64,000 bases of DNA. Origin: Antedon mediterranea. Taxonomy: Eukaryota > Echinodermata > Crinoidea > Comatulida > Antedonidae. The position numbers and the translations under genes were made by a program. This document shows positions 42,939 through 54,300 of this stretch, in pieces (the first letter of the stretch is position 1; every line of letters begins with the position of its first letter). The notes beneath the pieces were generated by a model. It had not been told where the DNA came from. It was given only the letters and a program-made list of their open reading frames with translations, and searched no databases. The DNA lies in contig NC_092670.1 in the NCBI RefSeq assembly GCF_964355755.1, forward strand, positions 3,993,001-4,057,000, read 5' to 3'.

Positions 42939-44615
42939 ATGGCTACAAGCAAATTAAATCAGTTTCTTCAAGTTGTAGATGAGGACTTAGTATGTGCCAT
43001 TTGCCAGGAAAGGTTTCAGGATCCTAAAAGTCTTCAATGTCTACATAGCTTTTGTTTGTCATGTTTAGAGAACTGGATAAAAACAAACAATGACAAGCTA
43101 ACATGTCCAATGTGTTGCAAATCATATCCTATTCCAGATGGCGGGCTTAAGAAGCTTCCACCAAATACATTTCTAAATAACATGTTAGAAAACATTGACA
43201 AGTTTCAGAAGAAAGATAACATAAAATGTGTTTGTGGAGAAACAGAACAGGTAACAGATTACTGTAAAGAATGTAGACATTACTTGTGTTTTGCATGCAG
43301 TAAACATCACAAAATATTACCATTGTCTTCAGGTCATACGCTACTTGCTGCAGAGGAAGTGAAATCAATGACGCCACAACAACTTGCAGCATTAAATCCA
43401 CCATTGTGTTCTTCTCACAACAAACCACTAGAGCTATACTGTACAAAATGTAAAGAACCAATATGCATACAATGTGCCATAATAACACATCCCTCAATAG
43501 ATCATAAACCAATTGGTATTGGAAAAGCATTTGAATCATTTCAAGGATCTGCACAACATCTGAAATCCGCAGCCCATCACTACAAAGTTAAACTGGAAAA
43601 TGGACTCAAGGAGCTCACAGAGAATGCTGAAAAACTAAAAGAAAGTAAAGAATCGAGTAAAAAAGATATTAATAAACAAGTTCAAGAATCGATAAAAATA
43701 ATCCAGAAAAGGGGAGATGAATTGAAAAAAAAAGTTGACACACTTTATGAAAATGAAAGGAAAACAATTGATGTAGAAATGGAGAACATAAGGTCAATTA
43801 CTGCTGAACTAAATACAAATGTCAGTTTCCTTAAGCAGTTAATAAAGAGTGAGTTAGCAACTGCTATGATGTCAAGTGAGATTGCATTGAATACACTAAA
43901 AAAGCAATTGAATAATTCTGAAGAAATCAAGCAAAATGTCAACGGAAAAATTAGCTTTTTTTGGAAAAGTCACCTTTAGGGTCAAATCTATTATTTTAAC
44001 TGCTCCCTTGTGTTTAAAAGAGAGAAAATATTTGAAACCAGGTCGTTGCAAGGTGAACTTATCTTAAACCCGGAAATTACTTTGACCGGGAAGAATTGAA
44101 ATTGAGAGGAAAATCTAATGTTGAAATCATAAATGTTGTTAAAAAACTCTTTATAATATCTTCCTAAGATATAAATATGGAACAATAGCGTCGGCGTGCA
44201 CACTAATGTTATCAAATCTACGTTTCGCGGTACATCTCGGATAGATAAGGTAGGTATCCAAGGCGGAGATTTGTACCGAAGTTTTTGCATTGTGCTCGCC
44301 TATGTCAGAATTAACCATAATTTATATATAGATGATGATGAAGACAAATCATTCAGAGTACTTATCAATAAAGGTGATGCAGATGGTATGGTGATTTACC
44401 GACGTGGAGTTGTAGTTGATGACGATGACAACATCATTGTATCAAGTAACAGCAAACTACAACTATTCAGCAGTGATGGATGTTTTATCAAAAGAATTGA
44501 TCAGGAAGGAGATGGAATAAACATTCTAGAGCAGTTGTGTATCATTTCATCAAACCCACGTAGAATTGCTGTAACTAATTACCATGACAGCAATATTAAA
44601 ATATTCAATTATTAA
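42939..44615 (+). pseudogene. TRIM-NHL copy 5, middle replaced by foreign sequence
   Basis: Residues 1 to about 340 are open (RING CAICQERFQDP, B-boxes with CTKCKEPICIQCAIITHP, coiled coil). The frame then enters unrelated DNA at about 43966 and stops at 43977-43979. TRIM sequence resumes at about 44330 (DEDKSFRVLINKGDADG) and runs to the normal end NIKIFNY at 44615. The filamin domain and most NHL repeats (about 860 bp relative to copy 1) are gone. The left part could still give a roughly 346-residue RING/B-box/coiled-coil protein. The acceptor CTATCTTACAG precedes the ATG. A local duplication of the upstream block occurs at 42415-42710. Confidence 0.9.
43966..44330. other. Unidentified segment inside TRIM copy 5
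   Basis: About 365 bp with no match elsewhere in the window. It has a 99-codon minus-strand frame (43991-44290; SPPWIPTLSIRDVPRNVDLI) that looks somewhat protein-like but matches no family I recognise. No target duplication or inverted ends were found at the borders. Confidence 0.4.
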
Positions 44616-44943
44616 GTTTTTCTTGTATAAAAACTGCACATAAATATTTTTGTTAAAATATATTAGGTTATACAATTATAATAACTAGAGTGTGAGCTCT
44701 TAAATGTAGACTATGGATCTTGGAATATTAAACAGTGATTATGGTAACGTCACAGAAAGACGTTCTGGCTAATTGGGGGAGGGGGTTTGTTTTGTTTTAT
44801 TCTTAAAAATAAACCTAATCTGTCTCTCAGTATCTTAGACTGAGATGATGGATATAAAATTTGAAAGTGCCATGTTTATTGTTCAGGGGCGAGGTGAGTT
44901 CATTATAGTAATACAAAGTAAATTTAGTTTGAATTAATATGTA

Positions 44944-46680
44944 CTAGATGGTACGCTCGCTTCGCTCGCGTACCATCTAGTTCAAGCCCACAGATGGTTC
45001 TCGAATACATAGTAATTTCAGCGTAAAAAAACTGGCGATTTCAAATGTACGTACGGCAGGACTATAAAACATTGTCGTTTACAGAAACAAATAAATAGAC
45101 ACAATGATTTATGTAGTCAACCAAAATTAGCACCTAGAAACTTGTCACAAAATGAGTCGAAATTTGTTATTTGGACTGATTTAAACAAACCCAATTTTGT
45201 TAAATTATTCTTTATATTTCTTTATTATCCAATCAGTAACGAAATATTTTTTTTATATAGGCCTATAAATAATATACCACTAAATAGAGTAAAACATTAC
45301 CGATTTAATACTTTATTAAAACTGTCACTGTATTATGGTCGATTGAAATAGTAAAGTACATTTAAAGACCACTAATACGTTTATATTTTTGTAATTATTA
45401 ATTAATACAAACGTTGAGAAACAACTGACAGTAATAAAGTATATATTATTATGTGTTTATAATCTAAAAGTAGGGACTACCCACACTCACAGTGATAACG
45501 TTTATTAGTATATTTGTTTATACAGTATTATATCTAACAGTACCAACACACTTTTGATTCAAATGGCGATCAAAAGTGGTTAATACCTATTTGCAGTATT
45601 GTATAGCATTACAATACTATTTCTGTTTATTCTCCAAGGGTCTATAAAGTTACCTACTTGTGTTAAACCATGGAGGTATGCAATAATTTGGAATGTTCCA
45701 TTCATTGCAAATCAATACATTTCTATAAACGTATATTAAATCTATCAAAATAGTATTTTTTAAAGAAAATCGGCCTGTCTTCAACATTATGATGCTGTAC
45801 TCGAGCTGTTCAACCGGTTTTCAGCCATTAAAAACAGTTATTGTAGGAGGAGATAGGATTTTAGAATATTCTAGTACGGCTTGTCTTCCTCAGTTTGTTG
45901 GTGATTCTATTCTCTTAGAAAAAGTTCAGCAAAGAGCCACAAAACTTGCTGTGGAAATTAAAACTCAACCATATAGTGACCGAATGAAATTTATGAAACT
46001 GCCATCATTAGCATTTCGAAGAAAGAGGTCTTGCTGCTTACAGATTTTTAGAATGATACAAAAGTATGATAATGTTAATCCGGGTGTCTTCTTTGAATTA
46101 GCACCATCTACTGTAACTAGAGGCCACAATTTTAAAATTAAAAAAGTTCATAGTAAATCGAAACACAGACAGAAATTCTTTTCAATATCTGCAGTAAATG
46201 ATTGGAATAGTTTGCCATATCATATAGTAAATGCATCCTCTATAAATAATTTTAAAACCCATCTTGAAACACACTGGAAAACCCACAACCTAAAGTTTGA
46301 GCCATATAACCAAGATGTTCAAAGAGGGACTCACGAACCTTAACAGGTTTATAGTCTAAAGGTCAAGGTAAATCAAGGTAAAGGTAAAATGCGAAGCATC
46401 CTCGTATTATTGTATGCGGGTATTTTTCACGATGGACATGTATTAGACAGTGTATAACACGATCGGAAAACACCCCTATTTGGGGCAAATCGTTGAACCT
46501 AAATTCGTTTTAATTGTCAATAACTAATTATCTGACTCAATTTAATTAGTAAACAGGGTTACATCAGGTGGTTAAAATCAGTACCGAAAGTACGAGCCAA
46601 CTTTATATACCATCGAGTAAACATTCTAGAAGTGACGCGCGATTTACCAAATTTTGCCCTTACGTAAATTTATATATAGA
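44944..46680 (-). mobile_element. Helitron-like element, copy 1
   Basis: On the minus strand it begins TCTATATATAAATTTACG (46680) and ends with a 37-bp hairpin finishing in CTAG (44944-44980; arms CTAGATGGTACGC). The host base is A before TC and T after CTAG, as expected for Helitrons. TRIM unit 1 has the empty site (AATATGTA|TTCATAAA at 16955/16956) with no target duplication. No Rep/helicase frame, so non-autonomous. It carries a nested LINE piece (45858-46385). Confidence 0.85.
45858..46385 (+). mobile_element. LINE 3' fragment nested in Helitron-like copy 1
   Basis: The frame ending at 46343 reads LPQFVGDSILLEKVQQRATK and FFSISAVNDWNSLPYHIV, both typical of the region after RT in CR1/jockey-type LINEs. 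The tail is a TCAAGGTAAA repeat. Helitron-like copy 2 lacks it (AGAGATAGG|AAAATGCG), fixing the limits. 5'-truncated. Confidence 0.85.
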
Positions 46681-47280
46681 TTCATAAATACGTCAATAAC
46701 TAAAATCATTATCATACAGTAATATCAAATGTTTTTTCTCTCTCAACATTACAGTACATTTTAATATCATTGTACATTCCTAGAGATGATAGTGAATAGT
46801 CATTATAATATCTCTATTACAGTAAAATAATTCATTACTTACTTTGTAAGATTCAATCGATTTACTTAAGTTTAACTATTAATACATGTTTTTTAATTAA
46901 TGCATAGTTTTAGAATTTATAAATTAAATTATAACTTCAAAGTAAGCAGAATGAACTGGCCAGCTATTTTATTTCCTGTTAAAAGTATAAGATATTTTAA
47001 CATAGATTTATTTGTAGCTGTAATGTTTCTTTTGTATGCTGTTCTTTTTGGTGGAATAAATAAACCAACAAAAATGTAGAAGAATGTGTTTGTGTTCACA
47101 CTGTTCTAGGTTTGCATATTTATAATTACAGAAGCTGGAAACAAACGAGTGAAAATAAAGCAAAACATTCCCACAATAATTTAGTTTCAAGTAACCTGGT
47201 ATTTGAGGAAATTTTCCTCAGTACTAATACTTTAGTTAATCTAAATCTGGTATTTGAGCCATTGTATATGCACCCCACCG
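46681..47280. other. Rest of the TRIM copy 5 3' flank and start of a sixth unit
   Basis: 46681-46940 matches 16956-17260. At about 47195-47275 the words CTGGTATTTGAG and GAGCCATTGTATATGCACC are pieces of relic exon d, suggesting the array once continued. No further TRIM gene follows. Confidence 0.5.
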
Positions 47281-47513
47281 GTAACAGATGAACCGGTGAC
47301 AGGACAGATGAAATCGGTCGCGCTTGAAATCGGTCGCGTTTTATTTTTGTAGCGAAAAAATCAACGGTGACTACTTCTTCGCATGCAGCTAAAGTGAAAT
47401 GACGTCACGTTAAAGCGGGTCGTCACAGAGTCTCATAATTATTAATGAAGCAAACTTGCCGAGAGTGTTTTCCACCACCACACACGCGACGCGAGATTTA
47501 TCGAAACCGAGCC

Positions 47514-48330
47514 GGCCGGCCAGCGATTTTTGTTTTCGTACATAAGTTGGGGACCCCCTCATGAAACGTCACAAAATAAACATGAATAATTCATCAGTTA
47601 AATTTTCTTGTCGAAATAATCAGCCTTTAGTTTATGGTGTTTTTAATATAATTTATTACTAAAGAATTACGTGTTAAAATTATAGTTTCTATTAATACTA
47701 TAACGCCTAATTATTAGTCTCTAAACCCATGTCTATTCTAGTAGTAGCACATGTGGGTGTGTGTGACGTGTGTGTGTTAGGTATGACCAAAGATAGTTAC
47801 ACTATCTTTGGTATGACACAATCCGAGTAATAAGTCAGCAAAATTAAACAATAAACATTACACAAAAATACATTTTTTATTCTCGTGGGTCAAATCTTCC
47901 CATCTCATGTGTTCATATACGCGCAAGTTCCTTTGAGTACATGCATATTGTTTGATAATAAAATAGCAGAATTAAAAAAATACAGTACACAAATTATACA
48001 CATTCTTTATTCTTGTGGGTCTAAGCTTTCTTTGGTCTATGTCCAATGAATTACTACTTAGTTTAATGTCTTGCCTAGCTGTCGATTAGCCTCGACTCGA
48101 CACATTTTGTGTGAAGAAGAGTGCGCGAAGGCAATCACGTGAATTGACTTAGAATCCTACTAGGCCTACTGTAGAAAGTATCGTATCGCAGTTGTGTAAT
48201 CACTTCTTGTTGCTATACGCTTGGGTGCACACGGAACAACAAATTTAACTGATGAATTATTCATGTTTATTTTGTGACGTTTCATGAGGGGTCCCCAACT
48301 TATGTACGAAAAAAAAATCGCCGGCCGGCC
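47514..48330. mobile_element. DNA element with inverted ends of about 95 bp
   Basis: The left end GGCCGGCCAGCGATTTTT and the right end GGCCGGCCGGCGATTTTT (reverse complement) continue as matching inverted sequence for about 95 bp (CGTACATAAGTTGGGGAC, GAAACGTCACAAAATAAAC). The 817-bp element has no transposase frame. Inside it, 47786-47812 is a perfect 12-bp-arm hairpin (ACCAAAGATAGT, TAC spacer). The target duplication is unclear. Confidence 0.75.
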
Positions 48331-48714
48331 ATCATCGACTGACGATCATGTTGTTGACAATTAAAATCACGGCATATTCAACAACAAAATATAATTTTTT
48401 TCACTGCTGAGGATAATAAATAATATATTTAATTTTAACATAACATGAAAGCCTAGATACTTCCAGTGCGAATAAAAAATAATAATAATGTACAGTATTT
48501 TAGTATGTTATTCCAGATGCTGCAAGACATGAGACCCGAAATAGGCTAGGTCTAGTGGCAGCACAGTGCATACCTAGCTAGTGGGCGGGGAGTGTAGTTA
48601 GCTAGTAAGCTGGGTTAATGTTTCGTACACCTGCGATGAAATAAACATTCAATGTCATTTAAAATTGAGGGCGCCAAACAGAAAATTTACGAGATTGAAT
48701 ACAGGTTGAAAAAA

Positions 48715-48976
48715 GAAATTAAAAAAGATGGTAAATGTGCTCTCCCTGCCTCAGCACTAAGGCCCTGCCACAGCCTTTTGGGGTCGTTTCCACCACATCA
48801 CCAGATGCATTGATGTTGTCGCCTCATGATGTGTAGTGGAAAGGGGGACGTATGATCTGTGAACCCCAAACACAGTGGCTCACATAGCCTTAACTCTATT
48901 CCACCGACCAGCGTGGGAATCGAACCCACGACATACGTGTGTTAACACGACGCTCAGACGACTGAGCTAACTGATC
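48715..48976 (-). mobile_element. tRNA-derived SINE
   Basis: The minus strand starts with a 71-nt tRNA-like head (48976-48906). All seven acceptor-stem pairs can form (GATCAGT with GCTGGTC), with A box TTAGCTCAGTCGTCTGAG and B box GGGTTCGATTCCC. The anticodon stem is poor, so it is not a normal tRNA gene. A body of about 190 bp follows and ends in an ACCATCTTTTTT tail near 48715. Confidence 0.72.
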
Positions 48977-49074
48977 ATTTTGGTTATAGCAAGGTTAATA
49001 GGACATTAATGACGTGATGATGAATTACATAATACACGTATAAATATACTATTATCAGCTGTTTCGTCATGTAC

Positions 49075-49147
49075 TGTGTGGCTTAACGGGTAATGCCCAG
49101 TTTTGAGTGCTATCAGATGGGGTTCGAACCTCTACGGATATTTTTTT
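49075..49147 (+). mobile_element. tRNA-like SINE head or tRNA pseudogene
   Basis: The plus strand has an A-box-like TGGCTTAACGGGTAATGCC and a B-box-like GGTTCGAACC spaced as in a tRNA, followed by a T run. The acceptor stem does not pair well. Probably a SINE head or decayed tRNA. Confidence 0.5.
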
Positions 49148-51222
49148 AATGAATTGTTTTGTTTTTTTTGGAAGAAAGATATTTGGAGGGTTGAAAATGT
49201 CAGGCCTAGGCAAGTGGACCTCAAATCATAAACAAAAGTGTATGGCATTCATTTTTCCATTAAATAGACACCATAAAACTCCGAAAAGAGGCCATGTGTT
49301 CCTTATTTTTTAGTACTCTTGAGTACGGTGGCTTCTTTTCAACGGATAAGCCTCTTTTCCACATGGGGTTCTTTTCGAGATTACTTTTGTAAACTAAAGG
49401 AGGGGAGTTTCTAGATTCCCGCCAGGAAAATTGTATCTTTACATGATTTGAATTTCTAATAGAGATTAACAAAATCAAAATTTAACTTTTAAATTTAATT
49501 TTGTGGCGTGTTCACCGCAGTAGGACTAAAAATACCATCTTCCTCATTACACCTGCACAAACTCATTTGCATAACAACGCAGGGCTTACTAAACTGTTTA
49601 AAATAGCTGCAAGGTCCCCACAAATGACACCTATAGTATTTTGAAACATGATATATAAGATTCTTCACTACCCCACCATGATTGGGGCTGAGCAAAGACA
49701 ATTTTGAAAAAATATTTATTGAAATATGAAATTAAATATTTTAAGTCTCCAGTTAAGCTCACCATGGTTGGGGCAGAGCTAAGAATGAAAGCTTAGTCCC
49801 CGGAAATTATGAAACGAAATATATAAGTCTTCAGGACCAGCCTTACAATGGTGATTGTTTCCCAAGTGTGTGGTTTTATCAAGGTTTATATGATATTTAT
49901 GACGTAATGATGAATTAAGATTGAGGGCGCTGTTCACATAAGTAAAAATACACTGTTTTCACTGTATCCAATGTTATTTTCACCAGAACAAACTTAAAAT
50001 TAATTTTTGATAGATAATTAAATTTGTTGTATATTAAGTAAAATGTTGTTATTATACAACATATCAATATATATTTTTCGAACAATTTCACATAAAACCC
50101 TTTTTCAATAGTTTTTTAGACATAGGAATGTGTACTCCAATACAGGTCAATAAAAAGATTTTGAATCATTTTCTTAACTTGGACAAGTTCTTATTAGTAA
50201 ATTAATTTGAGCCCGATTTAAAGTTTGTCCAACTGTTAGTTTTCCATTAGAACGAATATTACTATGCATCTCCTAAATAATTTAACCCTAAAATTAATTC
50301 ATTTAATCTAACGCTGCAAAGATATGACCATTTCGTTTTCAATGGGTCAAATATTTAAATTGAGGTCAGAGGTAAAAGATGAATTTTAGAACATGGGTTT
50401 TTATAACCGGCATGCTTCAAATATTTATAAATACAATGTTTACACTGATTTTCAAATTTTTTTTACATAGGAAACTAAATTCGTATAAGGCCCCCCCCCC
50501 CCTATAGCGTGCGCGCTATCAATAAAAAAAAACAACGATCGTACTATAAGTTGATAGGTTGTTTTAGAGAGTCTGGACAGTAGACTTGACATTTCCGGAA
50601 TATTGTAGGTGGTACTAATAACCCCGGTAAAGAGTCAAACCTTCTGAGTACAGATTGGGTGAAACCATAAGCTGTAATTTACACAGACGAGTTGTAACGG
50701 TAAGCGGGAAAACCGCGTAGCTTGTCGCACGTAGAATCTGTATCTAAACCGCCCGTCCGCTCCGCGTTGTGTGTAAATGGTCATAAGGAATAACATAGAC
50801 TATATATTTGTATTAGGCCTACTGTTACCGCTCGTCTGTGTAAATTGGCCTTAATAAGTAGCGGTAATACAAAGCGTTGACTTTATCATGCAAATAAACG
50901 TACAACGCAAGAGACTTGTCCTGTTAAGTAACAAACACACACAATAAGTAAAATACTTGGTATTTTGCCAAGTAAAAATTTTGAGTAACAATAATCTACT
51001 TTTTCCTACTATTACAATCGCTATTATGTGTTTTACAATAGAAGTGATTTGATTTGTGTTTGGACGAATTGTGCATATTGGATTTAACATCGGAACAATA
51101 CTTACATGGCCACTGCTCGAGTGGAACGTTTCTATTCACTAAACACACACCACCACTCATTTGAAATATTTCAGTACAAGGAGCTGTATATCCGTTTCTC
51201 ATACTCTACGTTTTAAGGATTA
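49148..51222. other. Intergenic region left of the receptor gene
   Basis: No convincing coding frame; the short open frames lack domains. 50230-50460 is an inverted relative of the interior of MITE B (ATGACCATTTCGTTTTCAAT, GGGTTTTTATAACC). A C13 run at about 50490 is followed by the small palindrome ATAGCGTGCGCGCTAT. A promoter for the receptor gene would be expected in the last few hundred bases but was not identified. Confidence 0.5.
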
Positions 51223-51316
51223 ATGGCATTTGTTCAATTACATGTTCATGGTGGCAAAATGATACAATCAAAAAAGCTATTGGCAATGATATTTTTTCTG
51301 TTGACTTTTAAACAAG
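51223..51316 (+). CDS. Receptor exon 1: signal peptide
   Basis: Two in-frame ATGs lie at 51223 and 51259; a stop lies just upstream (51214-51216). From the second, MIQSKKLLAMIFFLLTFKQ is a compact signal peptide (basic start, hydrophobic core), so 51259 is preferred. The donor GTAAGT at 51317 leaves phase 1, fitting the next exon. Confidence 0.75.
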
Positions 51317-54300
51317 GTAAGTTCAGTTATTATGTAGTAAATAAAGTAAACAGTAAAGTAATTGTTTTGCCTATTTGTCGTGTTATTACACTCTGGTAAA
51401 ATAACAATGTATTGGTCCATACACTTAAATAGTGTGTCTATATGTAAGTTTCTATAGTAGAAGTCCAAGTAGGCCTATCATACAACAAACCTACCGTCAA
51501 CACATTACTAAAACTATTTGAAACTCCACTCAACATGAAACCATATTAAACTAATTGTCATTTCATGGATTAATATCTGGTAAACTCAGTTGCTGGCTAT
51601 CGGGTGAAAGCAACAACAGCTACAAATCACGTTTTGCTACGATCTCTGGATTTCAGTAGGCCTATACAATTTAAATGGGTATGAACAAACTGCTTGGGTT
51701 CTAACTTCCCTCTACAGGGCCTTCTAATATAATACATTTAAAACTTCTAAAAATGGTTGTTAATATTTCAAAATATATTACATTGACAGATTATAATTTG
51801 AGAGGATGTAATTGGTGTAGAGTCTATTCACAGTAGGCCTACTTGTTATCCTTGGTGATGTTATATTTTGACCTTATGCTCAGACTAGGCCTACTGTATT
51901 ACTTGTACACGCAGGCTATAAGTTGTGGTCGTAGGTTTTTCAAATAATAACAAATTAATTCATTTGTTCAGATTTACCTATACAACAATAAGGAGGCGTT
52001 GTGACAATTAGTGCTATTGTGTACACGGTTTTTCACATTTTGTACATATTTTTTTCGTTTACAATTCGTACCCAACTCGCCTATTTTTAGTGACGTCATT
52101 GCGGTTAATAATTTCCTCTATTGGGACCTGTTTGTTATAAACTCCTCCCACTCATACACGATCCCTTTAACAATTATAGTATCAAAATATATGTCACTTG
52201 AATCATTCTCTTTAAGCTTTCTTTCTACAGCAAAAATGTATGTATGTGGTTTTCCTCCAAAATTAAAGTTTGTAAAAGGTCGGATTTACTTGAGACACCG
52301 CCGTCTAAGTTGGTATAGACGCATTTAATGTGATTTTTTGGTTGCTGACTTGCTTTACGTTGACGTTGGTGCGTGAATAATAGTTGAGTTTGTCTGATGT
52401 TGGGATCACAGTATCAGGCTAGAACTGCCCGCTTTATGACCCACGACGGCATGAATATATAATATTAACATTGCAATAACATTACCATTAACATTCTAAG
52501 TTTATAATCTATGTAAACTTCTTAAATGTTTTTGACCTCTTTCTCGCTTTTAAGCAAGTATAATGGTTTAACAAAATTTCGCTTTCTGGTGATATACATT
52601 AGTTTAGTTTGTTAACATTAATTTTCATTTGATTCATATTTGTCCATTATTAGTACGTAACAATATCATCAACAGTTTTTCTTCCTTTTCTTAATTGAGT
52701 ATACCTGTACTCTACTCTTCTTAAAATCATTATTCGTCTATTATCCACATTTCAAATCATGTATATCCTGTTGATCATAACTTTGTTTAGAGTGGATATG
52801 TTTCTGCACCATATTATAGTTTTTTCCCCAATCTTTCGACAATCAGAAACAAAAAACGGGGCTGTCGAGGTAAAGCAAAAGTTTAAAAAACTGTCATCAA
52901 AATAAAAAATAGTAAATAGTCTTGTCGGATTAGAACTATACACCGTAGGCCCAGTGTACACATCTAGCTGCATTCTAAATTTTTAGATACGAGTAGGGGG
53001 TTACCTCGGTATACTATTACATCACATCCATTTGTGATATGGGAGATCAGTCTTTCATTTCATTTATTATTCATGGTCAAACACAGTAAAATATATACAT
53101 CGTTTGAAATTATTTTTGTTTGTTCAAAGTTAAAAATTCACATAAAAATACAAAAATAAGTTACAGAGGTTAACATTTTGTAAAATACAAATAAAATACA
53201 TCATTTAAAATACAGATAAAATACATAGTCAGTCTTTGACTGAAGAGGTCGCCTAGTATAAATAAAATATTTAAATTCAGACAATATAGACCTGACCTAC
53301 ATCTTTTCAATTATAATTGCTATGCTAACGAAAGCTCAAAATTTCGGTCCTTCTTAGTACATCTTTCTCAGATTTACCATCTGTGATGATGCGGACCATC
53401 ATACTTCTCGCTTAATCTGTTTTTCATAGAGACAGAACTGTCTTATGATAGTTATGTAGTTTTGGTGACATTCTTTGTCATTCCGTATAGCAATAATCGT
53501 GGATGGTTTTTACGTTTTTTGGCTCCACACGTTTTTAAATATATTTCGTAAAAAAATATTTTGTGTTGATGATTTTTAACAGATTTTTGTTGTTGATTAC
53601 CAAGTTTTGATTGTTGACAACATTAAATGCGTACCTTAACTGTACGTGTAACATCAGTTATTACAAAGTGCGACAATGTTGTTACTTAGTTCAGTACACA
53701 CATATGTTCACATACATTTATTTTCCGATGTTAAGCTTAAATTACATAAACTGTACAAAAACAGACGTGTGTACACCGTCTGATCAAATTAAATTAATGT
53801 TTATAATAATTGGTCGGCTTACCTACCTACTATATTTATTATTTGGTATCTTTATGTTTGTGTTTTCAGATCAAAGAAATACTGGATTTTTCAGATTATA
53901 AAATTACACAACTATTATTAACTGTACAAAATAAGAGAGATAATTTATTTATAGACCCAATGATTATTAGTTTAGAACATGGAATGTATGTAGCATTATA
54001 TATATTTTTTATTCAATATGATAATTACGTACTATTATAAAAATTAATTAATTTTCACGCCAAACTTCATTATCACCAGGCATTCACATAGCAATCAAAA
54101 GATCCGACAATCACAATCACAGGTAAAGTGACAATGACTAAAATATGAAGATTCCAACAAGTGGTGTTATTTTGATCCTCGGATTATAATATCCGTCATG
54201 TTAGATACTTCAAATCTAAAGCAAGACCAAAAAAAGAACTTGAAATACAATGTATGTTATACGTATTTAAACAAAACGATGGTCTTAACAATAGGTTTTA

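Noticed and set aside
48906-48976. Genuine tRNA-Val gene
   Set aside because: The loop could offer AAC, but the anticodon stem does not pair in the normal register and a SINE body follows.
52011-52328. 105-codon plus frame, and a minus-strand cysteine cluster (KICTKCEKPC) like a transposase zinc finger
   Set aside because: The minus frame is interrupted by stops and no other transposase motif is near; the plus frame has no domain.
53611-53901. 96-codon frame in receptor intron 1 as an extra exon
   Set aside because: No disulfide-module pattern, and exon 1 already joins exon 2 in matching phase.
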